Notes: generated from the sequence alone by a model not told the origin. DNA of 64,000 bases from Bifidobacterium moraviense (GCF_012932365.1 NZ_JAAIIH010000005.1:1-64000), one strand, 5' to 3'; positions 1-9,791 are shown, counted from the first letter of the stretch. Numbers and translations are program-made.

Positions 1-83
1 TGAACCGGGCCACACGGGAAAGGACGCCGGACGCCACCGGCAGGGCGAAGCGCGCCCACGACAGCCAACCGGAATCCCGACAC

Positions 84-105
84 GTCAACTCCCCAAGGAG
101 TTGAC
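84..105. repeat. Perfect inverted repeat near left edge
   Basis: Arms of 9 bp (84-92 and 97-105) flank a CCAA loop. A perfect TTGACA -35-like hexamer is embedded in the right arm (101-106), but no -10 follows at 16-18 bp. The adjacent bases are A-rich on the + strand, so neither strand gives a classical hairpin plus T-run terminator. It lies just past the 3' end of the minus-strand MFS gene. It could be a weak terminator or an operator for something left of the window. The rest of 1-160 shows no gene. Confidence 0.4.
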
Positions 106-160
106 AAAAACATAGGAACACCCCCCCGCGAGAACGGGTGACGATGCCGAGCCGACGCCG

Positions 161-1348
161 TCACACCTGCACTTCGCGCAGACGGTGGATCGCGTCGGTA
201 TCCGTCTCGTACCGCCACGAGTACAGCGCGAGCAGCGCGACGCCGAGAACGCTCAGCGGCAGACCGGCGAGACCGGTGAACCGGTAGTCCATCGAGAACG
301 CGTTGAGCGTCATGCCGCCGACCGCCGAACCGACCGCGTTGCCGAAATTGAACGCGACCTGCGCGGCCGCACCGGCGATCAGCTCGCCGCCGCCCTGACC
401 CGCCTCGGCCATGAGCAGCAGCTGCGGCGCGTTGACGAAGAACAGGCCGAAAGCGATCCAGAACGTGAGCATGGTGGTCGTGGCGTGGTTGCCGGGCACG
501 AGAAGCACCATCAGCAGGCCGATGCAGGAGATCGTCTGACCGAGCGAGGCGGTGCCCGCATGGCGCCAATGATCGGTCACCCAGCCGCCGATCAGACCGC
601 CGACGACCATGCCGAATCCGGCGAGCATCATGAACAGCGGCACCAGCGCGCTGGCCCAGCCGCCGGTTTTCTGCAGCCACGGCGAGACATAGCTCCACCA
701 GCAGAACACGCCGGCATTGCCGGTGAAGATCGCGGCGATGATCAACCACGGACCGATCTTGGTGAGGAATCGGAACTGGCCCCTGATGCCCGCATCCTTG
801 ATCGGCGCGACCTGCGGCACCCAAGCAGCCACGAGAACCACCGTCATTACCGCCCATGCGGCGAGGAACGCGAACGCGAGTCGCCACGAGAGGACTTCGG
901 CGAGCAGCGTGCCGGCGGGGACGCCGAGCATGTTCGCGATGGTCTGGCCGGCGACCATCATCGAGACGGATTGCGCCTCCTTGCCCGGATCGGCGAGTTC
1001 CTTCGCGACGACCGTGGCCGTGCCGAAGAACGCGCCGTGCGGCAGTCCGGCGATGAAGCGCGTGACGAGCAGCATGGGGGCGTTGAGCGCGCATGCGGAC
1101 AGCGCGTTGCCGACGAACGCGATGACCATGAACAGGATGATGAGTTTCTTCGGCGGCGTCTTGCGGCCAAAGACGAGCATGAGCGTGCCGAAGCACACGC
1201 CGAGTGCATACGAGGAGATGTAATGGCCGGCGGTCGGAATGTCCACGTTGGTGGCGGCCGCGGTCTGCGGCAGGATGCCCATCATCACGAATTCGGCCGC
1301 ACCGAGGATGAACGATCCGGCAGCCAGGGCAAGCAGACTTCTCTTCAT
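161..1348 (-). CDS. MFS transporter, AraJ/drug-efflux type
   Basis: A 395-residue integral membrane protein with about 12 hydrophobic segments. It is probably a proton-coupled exporter of sugars or small drugs. The N-terminal half resembles the AraJ/YdhP group: helix 1 reads ILGAAEFVMMGILP, and the loop between helices 2 and 3 holds the basic motif GRKTPPKK. The C-terminal half repeats the six-helix pattern. The ATG at 1348 is preceded by AAGGA at good spacing. The gene lies downstream of a LacI regulator on the same strand, with a LacI-type operator at 1397-1410 in the gap, so it is probably repressed by that neighbour. The substrate cannot be read from sequence. Confidence 0.85.
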   Translation of the reverse strand: MKRSLLALAAGSFILGAAEFVMMGILPQTAAATNVDIPTAGHYISSYALGVCFGTLMLVFGRKTPPKKLIILFMVIAFVGNALSACALNAPMLLVTRFIAGLPHGAFFGTATVVAKELADPGKEAQSVSMMVAGQTIANMLGVPAGTLLAEVLSWRLAFAFLAAWAVMTVVLVAAWVPQVAPIKDAGIRGQFRFLTKIGPWLIIAAIFTGNAGVFCWWSYVSPWLQKTGGWASALVPLFMMLAGFGMVVGGLIGGWVTDHWRHAGTASLGQTISCIGLLMVLLVPGNHATTTMLTFWIAFGLFFVNAPQLLLMAEAGQGGGELIAGAAAQVAFNFGNAVGSAVGGMTLNAFSMDYRFTGLAGLPLSVLGVALLALYSWRYETDTDAIHRLREVQV

Positions 1349-1396
1349 GTTTCCTTCTGGTTGTGTTCGTGCGTTGCCGATACGGCATCAGCAAAA

Positions 1397-1410
1397 TGGA
1401 ACCGATTCCA
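1397..1410. promoter_or_regulatory. LacI-family operator upstream of the MFS gene
   Basis: TGGAACCGATTCCA has perfect 5-bp arms (TGGAA/TTCCA) and contains AACCGATT, which fits the AANCGNTT core of LacI-family operators. It sits about 50 bp upstream of the MFS start and downstream of the LacI gene, where it could block the MFS promoter. The cognate regulator is inferred from adjacency only. Confidence 0.55.
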
Positions 1411-1520
1411 ATTCCGCATGCATCATACGTCCACTGCCCTACAACTCGCGATGGAGGCACCGGAGGGGACGGGCGAAAGCAGCGGACACCGGCAACGCCC
1501 GGGTCCGGACGATCGGACGC

Positions 1521-2522
1521 TCAGGCGCTCTGGCGCCGCACCACGGGAGCGGGGAACAGGATGACGCGACGCTGCCATCTGCCGGTTCTCAGACGTTCGG
1601 ACAGCATCTGCGTGGCCGTCTGGGCCATGACCGCCAACGGCTGGGCGAAGGTGGTCAGACTTGGGGAAACAACGCGCGCTACATGAAAATCGTCGAAGCC
1701 GATCAACGCCACATCGTCGGGAACGCGTTTGCCGCAGTCCAGCAGCGCACGCAGCGCCCCCGCCGCGATCTCATCGGACTGCGCGAAGACGCCGTCCGTT
1801 TCCGGATGCTCGGCGAGGATCCTCCGCATCGTCTCCTCGCCATGTCGAGACCCATATTCCCCATGAACAAGCGCAACCGGTTCCATACCCAGTACTTTCA
1901 GCCCGGCGATCACGCCCTGCGTGCGCAATACCGCCGCCTGCATGTTCGTCGGACCGGCGATCACCGCCACATGCCTGCAACCGCGGTCGTGCAGCAACGT
2001 GGCCGCATCATATCCGCCCTGATAATTGTCGACATCGACGTACGGGTACCGCATGGCCGGATCCGGCGTGCCGACGCATACGATGGGCTTGTCGCACTGC
2101 TTCAACACGTCGGCGAACGGCTTGGAATAGTGGAAACTGATCACTATGACGCCCACCGCGCCCGATCCTCTGATCACATTGAGGAATTCCCGGGCGTCGT
2201 GCGGCTTGGTAAGCGCCAGGAACGGCAGCAGGTTCGCGGCCGTAAGCGTGGACGACAGCTGGGCGATCATCCCCGAGATGAAAGCGTCGAGGAATACGAA
2301 ATCCGGTTCCTCGGGCACCATGATCGCCACGATGTCCGATTTGCCGGAAGTCAGCTGCTTCGCCGCCTGATTGGGCACGAAATTCAGGGCCTGAGCGGCC
2401 TGGCGGACCTTCGCCCGGGTTTTCTCGGAGGCAGATCCCCCGTTCAGGGCGCGAGACGCCGTGGACGGCGCCACCCCGGCAAGCCTCGCCACATCACGTA
2501 TCGTGACGGATCCGACTTCCAT
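1521..2522 (-). CDS. LacI-family transcriptional regulator
   Basis: A 333-residue one-component repressor. Residues 6-55 form the LacI helix-turn-helix plus hinge (VTIRDVARLAGVAPSTASRA). The rest is a periplasmic-binding-protein type 1 sensor ending with the usual DDVALIGFDDF segment. The start is set at ATG 2522 because GGAGG lies 6 nt upstream; a second ATG two codons earlier (2528) overlaps that site. The open frame extends further upstream, but the extension has no family similarity. The gene precedes the MFS transporter on the same strand, and an operator-like palindrome (1397-1410) separates them, suggesting local control by a sugar-like ligand. The ligand is unknown. Confidence 0.9.
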   Translation of the reverse strand: MEVGSVTIRDVARLAGVAPSTASRALNGGSASEKTRAKVRQAAQALNFVPNQAAKQLTSGKSDIVAIMVPEEPDFVFLDAFISGMIAQLSSTLTAANLLPFLALTKPHDAREFLNVIRGSGAVGVIVISFHYSKPFADVLKQCDKPIVCVGTPDPAMRYPYVDVDNYQGGYDAATLLHDRGCRHVAVIAGPTNMQAAVLRTQGVIAGLKVLGMEPVALVHGEYGSRHGEETMRRILAEHPETDGVFAQSDEIAAGALRALLDCGKRVPDDVALIGFDDFHVARVVSPSLTTFAQPLAVMAQTATQMLSERLRTGRWQRRVILFPAPVVRRQSA

Positions 2523-2879
2523 ACCCATCCTCCATGTCGACAGCCCGCGGACGCCATGCCTCGCACCGTGACGACCACGGCCCAGACCCAAGTACAGTGT
2601 ACAAAACCGCCGATTGCCTGATCGCCATGATCGCCGGCATTCCGAGGCCGGTCGTCGCCGGGGCATTCCGACATCGCGGTCGGGAGCATCCCGCCCGGAA
2701 AGGGCGCTCCGCCCCTGCTCCCCCAGCGGCTCGGCAGCGGACTCCCGACCACGGAAACAACGAAATCGCCAAAGTTATTCGAATGAATTACACTGATGGA
2801 TGACGCCATCAATGTCCCGGACACCGCAGTCGGCATCTCATGGCGATCAATCGGCATTTCCACTGAGGAGGACACGCAT
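2523..2879. other. Divergent intergenic region, LacI gene / HAD gene
   Basis: This 357-bp gap has no convincing gene. It holds an 11-bp palindrome GTACAGTGTAC at 2592-2602, about 70 bp upstream of the LacI start. Read on the minus strand, the palindrome includes TACACT, a possible -10. On the other side, TACACT at 2789-2794 follows the palindrome ATTCGAAT (2777-2784) and could be the -10 of the HAD gene, leaving a leader of about 80 nt. No good -35 is visible for either. Confidence 0.4.
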
Positions 2880-3695
2880 ATGGGCACGACCAAACTGGTA
2901 TTCATCGACATCGACGGCACGCTGCTGGACAGCAGCCACCGCATCCCCGAATCGGCGCGCAGGGAATGCCGCCGTGCACGGCAGGCCGGGCACAGGCTGT
3001 TCATCTGCTCGGGCCGCGCGGCGCTGGACATCGATCCGCCGGTGCTCGAACTCGGATTCGACGGCATCGTGTCCGACGGCGGCGCATGCGCCCGGCTTGA
3101 CGGCGAGACCGTCATCGACGAGCACATGCCCGAGGAGTCCGCCCGCGTGGCGACCTCGTTCTTCGCCGCGCACGCCATACCGTACGCCTGGCACTGCCCC
3201 GACGGCATGCATGCCACCGAACGCTACCTGCGCCGGTCCGGCATATGGAAGAAACTGCTGAGATACCCCGGCATGCGTGACGGACTGCACACCATCGCCG
3301 ATGATGCGGTGCCGCTGCCGGCGATCCGCAAGGGCACGTTCTACGTTCCCGACGACGGCAGCCTCACCGTGGAGGACATCGGGCGCGCACTCGCCGGATA
3401 CGCGACCATCATCCATGGATCCCTCAACGCCTCCGGCGACGACAACGGCGAGATCCTCATCCCCGGCGTGAACAAGGGCACGGCGCTCGTGCAGATCACG
3501 CAACGGCTCGGGGTGCCGACGTCCGACACGATCGCCATCGGCGACAGTGAGAACGACCTCGAGATGATCCAGGCCGCCGGCATCGGCGTGGCGATGGGCA
3601 ACGGCACCGCGGCCGTCAAGGCGGCCGCCGACGTGATCGCGCCGGACGTCGACCACGACGGCCTCGCGACGGCGCTGCGCGACCTGCTGCGCTGA
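2880..3695 (+). CDS. Cof-type HAD-superfamily phosphatase
   Basis: A 271-residue cytoplasmic hydrolase of the Cof/YbdK-like (type IIB) HAD group, which dephosphorylates sugar phosphates, FMN or related small metabolites. Motif I (DIDGT) lies at about residues 8-14, with the catalytic aspartates. The motif III lysine lies in GVNKGTAL. Motif IV is GDSENDLEMI, followed by GVAMGNGTAAVKAAAD, which is typical of Cof proteins. The ATG at 2880 follows GAGGAGG. An in-frame ATG at 2796 would add 28 residues without family similarity. It stands 51 bp before the PPK2 gene on the same strand. The substrate is not predictable. Confidence 0.88.
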   Translation: MGTTKLVFIDIDGTLLDSSHRIPESARRECRRARQAGHRLFICSGRAALDIDPPVLELGFDGIVSDGGACARLDGETVIDEHMPEESARVATSFFAAHAIPYAWHCPDGMHATERYLRRSGIWKKLLRYPGMRDGLHTIADDAVPLPAIRKGTFYVPDDGSLTVEDIGRALAGYATIIHGSLNASGDDNGEILIPGVNKGTALVQITQRLGVPTSDTIAIGDSENDLEMIQAAGIGVAMGNGTAAVKAAADVIAPDVDHDGLATALRDLLR

Positions 3696-3734
3696 CGCAT
3701 GCCGCCGCCACCGGCGGCGCTGCCGCGACGGGAC

Positions 3735-3740
3735 TACACT
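3735..3740 (+). promoter_or_regulatory. -10 hexamer, leaderless start of the PPK2 gene
   Basis: TACACT (TANNNT pattern) ends 6 nt before the ATG at 3747. No Shine-Dalgarno sequence is possible in that space, so initiation on a transcript starting at or next to the ATG is likely. No clear -35 is seen. Confidence 0.5.
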
Positions 3741-3746
3741 GGATCC

Positions 3747-4736
3747 ATGGCTGACGCGACGAGGCGAATCGACAAGGCATTGGACAAGGCCGAGCAGGCA
3801 CTGGCGAAGCTGGACGCCGTGCATGGCGCGGGCTCCACGGCGAGCGCGGAGGAACGGCTGCGGCAGGCGGCCCGGTCCAGCGAACTGCTGAGCTCCGTGT
3901 GGTCCACGCCGCCGGCGGAGCGATTGGCGTTCCGCGACGGCTGGCGGCTGAGCGACGCGATCGGCGGGGCCACGCCGGGCTTCCACGGCGCCAAGACGGA
4001 CGGCGAGCGGTTCATCCGCATCAGCGCCGACCAGATCGCCCGCTATCAGCAGCTGCTGTACGCCAACGGGCTCAAGGGCTCCAGGCGACGCGTGCTCATC
4101 ATCCTGCAGGGCATGGATGCCTCGGGCAAGGGCAGTCTCGTCAAGCACGTGTTCCGGCAGGGCAACCCGATGGGCATCCACTACCACGGGTTCGGCGCGC
4201 CCACCGCCGAGGAGCGCGCGCACGACTTCCTGTGGCGCGTGGAACGCGAACTGCCGAGGCCCGGATGGATCGCCGTGTTCGACCGGTCGCACTACGAGGA
4301 CGTGGTCATGCCGCACGTGTGGGGCACGCTGCCCGAGGAGGAATGGCGGCCGCGCTACCGGCGGATCGTGGACTTCGAGCGGGCGCTTGCGGCGGACGGC
4401 TGCGCGATCGTCAAGATCTTCCTCGCCGTGAGCCCCGAGGAGCAGAAGCGCCATTTCCTGGGGCGTCTGGACGATCCGACCAAGCATTGGAAGTTCGCGA
4501 TGAGCGATCTCGACGCGCGGGACCGCTGGGACGACTACATGGCCGCGTGGGAGGAGACGTTCGAACGCACCTCCACGGACTTCGCGCCCTGGTACGTGGT
4601 GCCGGCGGACAACCGATGGTATTCCCGGGCCGTGGTCTCCGAGCTGCTGCGCGACGCGATCGCGGGCATGGATCTCGTATGGCCCGGCTTCGACGCCGAC
4701 GTGGACCCGGACGAGGTGCGGCGACGGCTGGCGTAG
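3747..4736 (+). CDS. Polyphosphate kinase 2 family protein
   Basis: A 329-residue PPK2-family polyphosphate:nucleotide phosphotransferase, which uses polyphosphate to phosphorylate AMP/ADP-type nucleotides. The P-loop is ILQGMDASGKGS near residue 115, followed by HYHGFGAPT and the family motif FDRSHYEDV. The C-terminal half has KHWKFAMSDLDARDRWDDY, also diagnostic. The length matches single-domain class I/III enzymes. ATG 3747 is favoured over an in-frame upstream ATG (3699) because a -10-like TACACT lies only 6 nt before it. Whether it prefers AMP, ADP or both cannot be told from sequence. Confidence 0.92.
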   Translation: MADATRRIDKALDKAEQALAKLDAVHGAGSTASAEERLRQAARSSELLSSVWSTPPAERLAFRDGWRLSDAIGGATPGFHGAKTDGERFIRISADQIARYQQLLYANGLKGSRRRVLIILQGMDASGKGSLVKHVFRQGNPMGIHYHGFGAPTAEERAHDFLWRVERELPRPGWIAVFDRSHYEDVVMPHVWGTLPEEEWRPRYRRIVDFERALAADGCAIVKIFLAVSPEEQKRHFLGRLDDPTKHWKFAMSDLDARDRWDDYMAAWEETFERTSTDFAPWYVVPADNRWYSRAVVSELLRDAIAGMDLVWPGFDADVDPDEVRRRLA

Positions 4737-4775
4737 CGGCTCCGGGCCGAAGTCAGACAACGCAAAACAACGCAA

Positions 4776-4805
4776 AAGGGCTCCTTCCATGCGGAAGGAG
4801 CCCTT
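4776..4805 (-). terminator. Rho-independent terminator for hisS-aspS
   Basis: A perfect 13-bp stem (4776-4788 with 4793-4805) and 4-nt loop. On the minus strand it is followed by a T-rich run (TTGCGTTGTTTTG). It probably also stops the convergent PPK2 transcript. Confidence 0.8.
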
Positions 4806-4843
4806 GGGTTCAGCGTCGGGGACGCGCCGTCAGACGACGGTCG

Positions 4844-6643
4844 TCAGTCCTCGTCCTCGTCCGGATCGTAGTCGACGCCGGTCTCGGCGCGCTGCTCGTC
4901 CGTGATCGGGGCCGGAGCGCCGGTCAGCGGATCGCGGCCGCCGCCGGCCTTCGGGAAGGCGATGACGTCGCGGATGGTGTCCGCGCCGGCGAGGATCGAC
5001 ACGGTGCGGTCCCAGCCGAGGGCGATGCCCGCGTGCGGCGGGGCGCCGAACTTGAAGGCGTCGAGCAGGAAGCCGAACTTCTCCTTGGCCTCCTCGGGCG
5101 TGATGCCGAGGACGTTGAGGACGCGGTCCTGAATGTCGTCGCGGTGGATACGCACGGAGCCGCCGCCCATCTCCTCGCCGTTGCAGACGATGTCGTAGGA
5201 GTCGGACATGGCGTGCTCGGGATCCTGGTCGAACCTGTCGATCCAGTTCGCGGACGGCATGGTGAACGGGTGGTGCATGGACGTCCACTTGGAGTGGCCC
5301 ACGGCCACGTCGTCGTCGTCCGGATCGTCGGTGCGCTTGAACAGCGGGAAGTCCACGACCCACGTGAAGGCGAACTTCTTCGGATCGAGCAGGCCCTCGC
5401 GGCGGGCGAGCTCCACGCGCACGGCGCCCAGCAGCAGCTGGGAGGACTCGCGGGAGCCGGCGGCGAAGAACACCGCGTCGCCCGGCTCGGCGCCCACGGC
5501 CTCGCGCAGGCCGGCGCGCTCCTCGTCGGACAGGTTCTTGGCCACGGGGCCCTTGAGCTCGCCGTCCTCGGCGAAGACCACGTAGGCGAGGCCCTTGGCG
5601 CCACGCTGCTTGGCCCACTCCTGCCACGCGTCGAACTGGCGACGCGGCGTGACGGCGCCGCCCTTGAAGACGACGGCACCCACGTACGGGGCCTGGAACA
5701 CGCGGAACGGGGTGTCCTTGAAGTACTCGGTGAGCTCCACGAGCGGGTTGCCGAAGCGCAGGTCCGGCTTGTCGGAGCCGTACTTGTCCATGGCCTCCTG
5801 CCAGGAGATGCGGGCGATCGGCAGCTTGACCTCGTAGCCGGCGGTCTTCCAGATGGCGGCGATGACCTTCTCGGCCATGGCCATCACGTCCTCCTGGTCG
5901 ACGAACGCCATCTCCATGTCCAGCTGGGTGAACTCGGGCTGGCGGTCGGCGCGGAAGTCCTCGTCGCGGTAGCAGCGGGCGAGCTGGTAGTAGCGTTCCA
6001 CGCCGGAGACCATGAGCAGCTGCTTGAGCAGCTGCGGGGACTGCGGCAGCGCGTACCAGGAGCCGGGCACCAGACGGGCCGGCACGAGGAAGTCACGGGC
6101 GCCTTCCGGCGTGGACTTGATGAACGTCGGGGTCTCCACCTCGGTGAAGTCCATCTCCTCGAGCGCGTGGCGGGCGGCCTTGGTCATCTCGGAGCGCAGC
6201 TTGAGGTTGTGCTGCATGGACGGGCGGCGCAGGTCGAGGTAGCGGTACTTGAGACGCACGTCCTCGCCGGGCAGCTTGTTCTCGGACTCGTTCTCCAGCG
6301 CGGTGGACACCTGGAAGGGCAGCGCGTCGGACTTGGCGAGGATGGTGATGGACTCGGTCACGACCTCGATCTTGCCGGTGGCCAGATGGGTGTTCTCGTT
6401 GCCGTCCGGGCGCAGGCGCACCTCGCCGGTGACCTGGATGACGAACTCGCTGCGCAGCGGGCGGGCCATCTCCTCGTCGTAGATCACGACCTGCACGAGG
6501 CCGGTGTTGTCGCGAAGGTCGATGAACGCCACGCCGCCGTGGTCGCGGCGACGGTCGACCCAACCCGCGAGGGTGACCTTCTGACCGACGAGCGCCTCCG
6601 TCACGTCGGTCGCATGATGTGTGCGATAAGCCGTCTGGCCCAT
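4844..6643 (-). CDS. aspS: Aspartyl-tRNA synthetase
   Basis: A 599-residue class II synthetase that charges tRNA(Asp) with aspartate. It is the bacterial-type enzyme: an N-terminal OB fold for the anticodon ([15 protein letters not shown]), the class II core with motif 2 ([20 protein letters not shown]), the inserted GAD domain, and motif 3 ([15 protein letters not shown]). The C-terminus is acidic. The start is set at ATG 6643, preceded by AAGGAG; the much longer open frame upstream is the antisense-like shadow of hisS. It is 62 bp downstream of hisS on the same strand, a common bacterial operon, ending in the terminator at 4776-4805. I did not determine whether it discriminates against tRNA(Asn). 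Confidence 0.97.
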   Translation of the reverse strand: MGQTAYRTHHATDVTEALVGQKVTLAGWVDRRRDHGGVAFIDLRDNTGLVQVVIYDEEMARPLRSEFVIQVTGEVRLRPDGNENTHLATGKIEVVTESITILAKSDALPFQVSTALENESENKLPGEDVRLKYRYLDLRRPSMQHNLKLRSEMTKAARHALEEMDFTEVETPTFIKSTPEGARDFLVPARLVPGSWYALPQSPQLLKQLLMVSGVERYYQLARCYRDEDFRADRQPEFTQLDMEMAFVDQEDVMAMAEKVIAAIWKTAGYEVKLPIARISWQEAMDKYGSDKPDLRFGNPLVELTEYFKDTPFRVFQAPYVGAVVFKGGAVTPRRQFDAWQEWAKQRGAKGLAYVVFAEDGELKGPVAKNLSDEERAGLREAVGAEPGDAVFFAAGSRESSQLLLGAVRVELARREGLLDPKKFAFTWVVDFPLFKRTDDPDDDDVAVGHSKWTSMHHPFTMPSANWIDRFDQDPEHAMSDSYDIVCNGEEMGGGSVRIHRDDIQDRVLNVLGITPEEAKEKFGFLLDAFKFGAPPHAGIALGWDRTVSILAGADTIRDVIAFPKAGGGRDPLTGAPAPITDEQRAETGVDYDPDEDED

Positions 6644-6705
6644 ACTTTCCCTACTCCTTATATCGATTCGGGTATCGATTCCGTGATGCACAAAGCCTTG
6701 GTATT

Positions 6706-8091
6706 TCAGTCGATGACCACGGTCTGCCGGGCAACCACAGTATCGGGCCGCCACGACGTGGCGTCGGCCGGGTTCTGGTCGCCGGAGACGATGTTCTTCA
6801 CCTCGTCGCCCGCGCCGTCCTGACCGGGGAACCACACGTACGGGATGCCGAGCTTGTCGGCGTACTTGATCTGCTTGCCGAGCTTGGCCGCGGTGGGCGC
6901 CACGTCCGCCGCGATGCCGCGGGCGCGCAGCGCGTCGGCGATGCGGTTGGACGCCGTGCGCTCGTCCTCGTTCCACACGGCCACGAGCACGGCGGCCGGC
7001 GAGACGCGCGACGCGTGCGCGCCGGCGGTGTGCAGCATGTAGCTCACCAGTCGGCTCAGGCCGATGGACAGGCCTACGCCCGGGTACTTGCGGTTGCCCT
7101 GCGAGGCGAGGTTGTCGTAGCGTCCGCCCGAGCAGATGGAGCCCAGCGACGCGGCGCCGTCGAGGAACGTCTCGTACACGGAGCCGGTGTAGTAGTCGAG
7201 TCCGCGGGCGATCTTGAGATCGGCGATCACCGAGCCCGGACGGATGCGCGCCGCCTCGTCCACGATCATCGCCAGCGTGTCGAGGCCTTCGCGGGCGAGC
7301 GCGTACGATTCGTTCGAGCCGTCGGTCGCGATGCCGTGGGCCGCGCACAGCGCATCGAACTTCTCGGCGAGCTCCGTGCCGTTCGCGGCGGTCAGCTCGG
7401 CCAGTTCCAGGCACGCCCTGGCCTGCGCCTCGGAGGCGCCGCAGCCTTCGACGAGCAGCTTGGACACCTCGTCCGCGCCGATCTTGTCGAGCTTGTCGAT
7501 CTCGCGCAGCACGCCCTCGATGTCCGTCAGGCCGAGTCCGCGGTAGAAGCCCTCGGACAGCTTGCGGTTGTTGGCGTGCACGGTCGCCTTGGGCAGGCCG
7601 AACTCGCGCAGCTGCTCCAGCGCCGTCACCATGACGAGCGGCAGCTCCACCTCGTAGTGGTCGGGCAGGTCGCCGTTGCCGATCACGTCGATGTCGGCCT
7701 GCACGAACTCGCGGAAGCGGCCCTCCTGCGGACGCTCGCCGCGCCAGACCTTCTGGATCTGCCACCGCTTGAACGGGAAGGCGAGATCGCCGGAATGCTC
7801 CACCACGTACCGGCTCAGCGGCACGGTGAGGTCGAAGTGCAGGCCGAGACGCTCCTCGACGGGGGTGTCGTTCTCCTGCCCCACCTCCTGCAGGCGGCTC
7901 AGCAGGTAGATCTCCTTGCTGGTCTCGCCCTTCTTGAGCAGGCTGGAGCCCTGCTCCACCGCACGGGTCTCGATGCCGAGGAACCCGTTCAACTCGAACA
8001 CACGCCTCAGAGTATCGATGACGCGCTGCTCCACGACGCGCTCGGACGGGAGCCACTCTGGAAATCCTGATAAAGATGCACCTTTAGCCAC
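6706..8091 (-). CDS. hisS: Histidyl-tRNA synthetase
   Basis: A 461-residue class II synthetase that charges tRNA(His). It shows motif 2 ([17 protein letters not shown]), the histidine-specific ARGLDYYTG and GGRYDNL segments, motif 3 ([11 protein letters not shown]), and a C-terminal anticodon-binding domain (about residues 360-461). Translation starts at a GTG (8091) with no Shine-Dalgarno sequence. Instead, a minus-strand TATTAT lies 8 nt upstream, the pattern of a leaderless transcript. It is the first gene of a hisS-aspS operon. It is divergent from the DUF349 gene, with which it shares a 134-bp promoter region. Confidence 0.97.
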   Translation of the reverse strand: MAKGASLSGFPEWLPSERVVEQRVIDTLRRVFELNGFLGIETRAVEQGSSLLKKGETSKEIYLLSRLQEVGQENDTPVEERLGLHFDLTVPLSRYVVEHSGDLAFPFKRWQIQKVWRGERPQEGRFREFVQADIDVIGNGDLPDHYEVELPLVMVTALEQLREFGLPKATVHANNRKLSEGFYRGLGLTDIEGVLREIDKLDKIGADEVSKLLVEGCGASEAQARACLELAELTAANGTELAEKFDALCAAHGIATDGSNESYALAREGLDTLAMIVDEAARIRPGSVIADLKIARGLDYYTGSVYETFLDGAASLGSICSGGRYDNLASQGNRKYPGVGLSIGLSRLVSYMLHTAGAHASRVSPAAVLVAVWNEDERTASNRIADALRARGIAADVAPTAAKLGKQIKYADKLGIPYVWFPGQDGAGDEVKNIVSGDQNPADATSWRPDTVVARQTVVID

Positions 8092-8099
8092 GACTCTTT

Positions 8100-8105
8100 A
8101 TAATA
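8100..8105 (-). promoter_or_regulatory. -10 hexamer, leaderless start of hisS
   Basis: On the minus strand TATTAT runs 8105 to 8100 and is followed after 8 nt by the GTG start codon of hisS at 8091. This leaves room only for a leaderless or near-leaderless message. Confidence 0.55.
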
Positions 8106-8225
8106 GGTGGAGTTGCGACAAAACGGGGCGGCCGTCCCATGGGTCCATGACTGGTTCCATGACTCGAGACGGCCGGATCCGCCGCAGCTGACGACATACG
8201 CTCACCAGCCATTAAGGAGCTGACC

Positions 8226-9623
8226 ATGGCCGACGAAACCGTGACCGAACCCGAGACCACCACCAACACCGAAGCGCAGGCGGAGGCAGCCGCCGCTCAG
8301 GAGACGGCCACCGAAGCCCCGAAGGCCGCGGCTCCCAAGCCCGCCGTCGTGGCGCCGGCCCCCGCACCCAACGCCTACTCCGAGGCCGACGTCAAGGCCG
8401 CCGAGGCCTTCGGCCGCGTGGACGACAACGGCACCGTCTTCGTCAGGGACGGCGAGACCGAGCGCGAGGTGGGCCAGTTCCCGGACGCGCCCAAGGAGGA
8501 GGCGCTGTCCCTGTACGCCCGCCGCTTCCTTGACCTCAAGGCCAAGCTCGACCTGCTGGAGAGCCGCCTGAAGTCCTCGAACATCAAGCCGCGCGAGATC
8601 GACGAGTCCCTCAAGACCCTCGGTCAGGAGGTCGCCGAGCCGCCGGTCGTGGGCGACGTGGCCGGTCTCAAGGCCCAGTTCGAGCGTCTCAAGGCGGAGG
8701 GCGAGTCCCGCAAGGCCGCCATCGCCGAGGCGCGCAAGGCCGCCGTGGCCAAGGCCGTGGCCGAGCGCACCAAGATCGTGGAGAAGGCCGAGGCGCTCGC
8801 CGCGTCCCTGGACGACAAGACCAACTGGCGTTCCACCGCGGACAAGTTCCGCTCCCTCTTCGACCAGTGGCAGCAGCACCAGCGCACCACCGTCCGCATC
8901 GACAAGACGGACGCGGACGCCCTGTGGAAGCGCTTCTCCGCCGCCCGCACCACGTTCAACCAGGGCCGCCGCAAGTGGGCCCAGGAGCGCGACGCCGAGC
9001 AGGCGCAGGCCAAGGCCGCCAAGGAGCAGATCATCAAGGAGGCCGACGAGCTCAAGGACTCCACCGCGTGGGGCGAGACCTCCCGCAAGTTCAACGACCT
9101 CATGGACCGCTGGAAGAAGGCGGGCCGTGCCGGCCACAACGAGGACGACGCCCTGTGGGCCCGCTTCCGCGAGGCCGCGGACACGTTCTTCAACGCGCGT
9201 CAGGCCGACCGCGACCAGATCAACACCTCCGAGCGCGAGAACCTCGCCAAGAAGGAGGAGCTGCTCGTCAAGGCCGAGGCGCTGCTGCCGGTGAAGACCG
9301 AGACCGAGGCGAAGAAGGCGCGCGAGGCGCTGGGCGCCATCCAGGACGAGTGGGACCAGATCGGCTACGTGCCGCGCGAGGACATGCGCCGCATCGAGAG
9401 CCGTCTGGACGCCGTGGACAAGCAGATCAAGGCCGTCGAGGACGCCGCGTGGAAGAAGTCCGATCCGGAGGCCGACGCCCGCAAGTCCAGCTTCGAGGGT
9501 CAGCTGACCGCCCAGCTCGACGAGCTGACCGCGAAGATCGCCGCCGAGACCGACCCGAAGAAGAAGGCCGCGCTGGAGGCCGAGAAGGCCACCAAGGAGC
9601 AGTGGCTGAACGCCATCAAGTAA
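8226..9623 (+). CDS. DUF349 domain-containing protein
   Basis: A 465-residue soluble, highly charged protein of unknown biochemical role. The N-terminal 50 residues are Ala/Glu/Pro-rich and probably disordered. From about residue 130 on it is a string of helical DUF349 repeats with the recurring pattern W..T..KFR.L.D.W....R....D..LW.RF..A (three recognisable copies). It ends in a coiled-coil-like Lys/Glu-rich tail. No signal peptide or membrane segment is seen. TAAGGAG lies 6 nt before the ATG. Homologues are frequent next to rel and hisS in actinobacteria, and here the gene sits between hisS and rel. A link to stringent or translational control is only a context inference. Confidence 0.85.
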   Translation: MADETVTEPETTTNTEAQAEAAAAQETATEAPKAAAPKPAVVAPAPAPNAYSEADVKAAEAFGRVDDNGTVFVRDGETEREVGQFPDAPKEEALSLYARRFLDLKAKLDLLESRLKSSNIKPREIDESLKTLGQEVAEPPVVGDVAGLKAQFERLKAEGESRKAAIAEARKAAVAKAVAERTKIVEKAEALAASLDDKTNWRSTADKFRSLFDQWQQHQRTTVRIDKTDADALWKRFSAARTTFNQGRRKWAQERDAEQAQAKAAKEQIIKEADELKDSTAWGETSRKFNDLMDRWKKAGRAGHNEDDALWARFREAADTFFNARQADRDQINTSERENLAKKEELLVKAEALLPVKTETEAKKAREALGAIQDEWDQIGYVPREDMRRIESRLDAVDKQIKAVEDAAWKKSDPEADARKSSFEGQLTAQLDELTAKIAAETDPKKKAALEAEKATKEQWLNAIK

Positions 9624-9649
9624 GGCCGGCGTCCATCGCCTGATCGGGA

Positions 9650-9682
9650 GGTGGCCCGCATACGCCACGTATGCGGGCCACC
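9650..9682 (+). terminator. Terminator of the DUF349 gene
   Basis: A perfect 15-bp stem (9650-9664 with 9668-9682), 3-nt loop, followed by TTTCGCATT. It lies 26 bp after the DUF349 stop codon. Confidence 0.8.
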
Positions 9683-9716
9683 TTTCGCATTGTCGTCGGT
9701 TTTCACCGTCCGCCGA

Positions 9717-9761
9717 CGAGAAGAGGCACGACGAACAACGGGATCGTCGTGCCTCTTCTCG
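9717..9761 (-). terminator. Hairpin downstream of rel
   Basis: A perfect 17-bp stem (9717-9733 with 9745-9761) around an 11-nt loop, 30 bp after the rel stop codon on the minus strand. The tail is not T-rich, so termination there may need Rho or may be assisted by the neighbouring hairpin at 9650-9682. Confidence 0.6.
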
Positions 9762-9791
9762 TTCCGATGGCTCCCCGCTCCCGCGGCGCGC

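Noticed and set aside
120-130. A run of C residues near the left end as a slippage site
   Set aside because: It is intergenic and affects no reading frame.
185-1564. A 459-codon + strand frame opposite the first MFS gene
   Set aside because: Composition is Arg/Glu/His/Gly-rich and it matches no family; it reads antisense through membrane-protein codons.
6619-8070. A 483-codon + strand frame opposite hisS
   Set aside because: Pure antisense to a well-identified synthetase; no family pattern.
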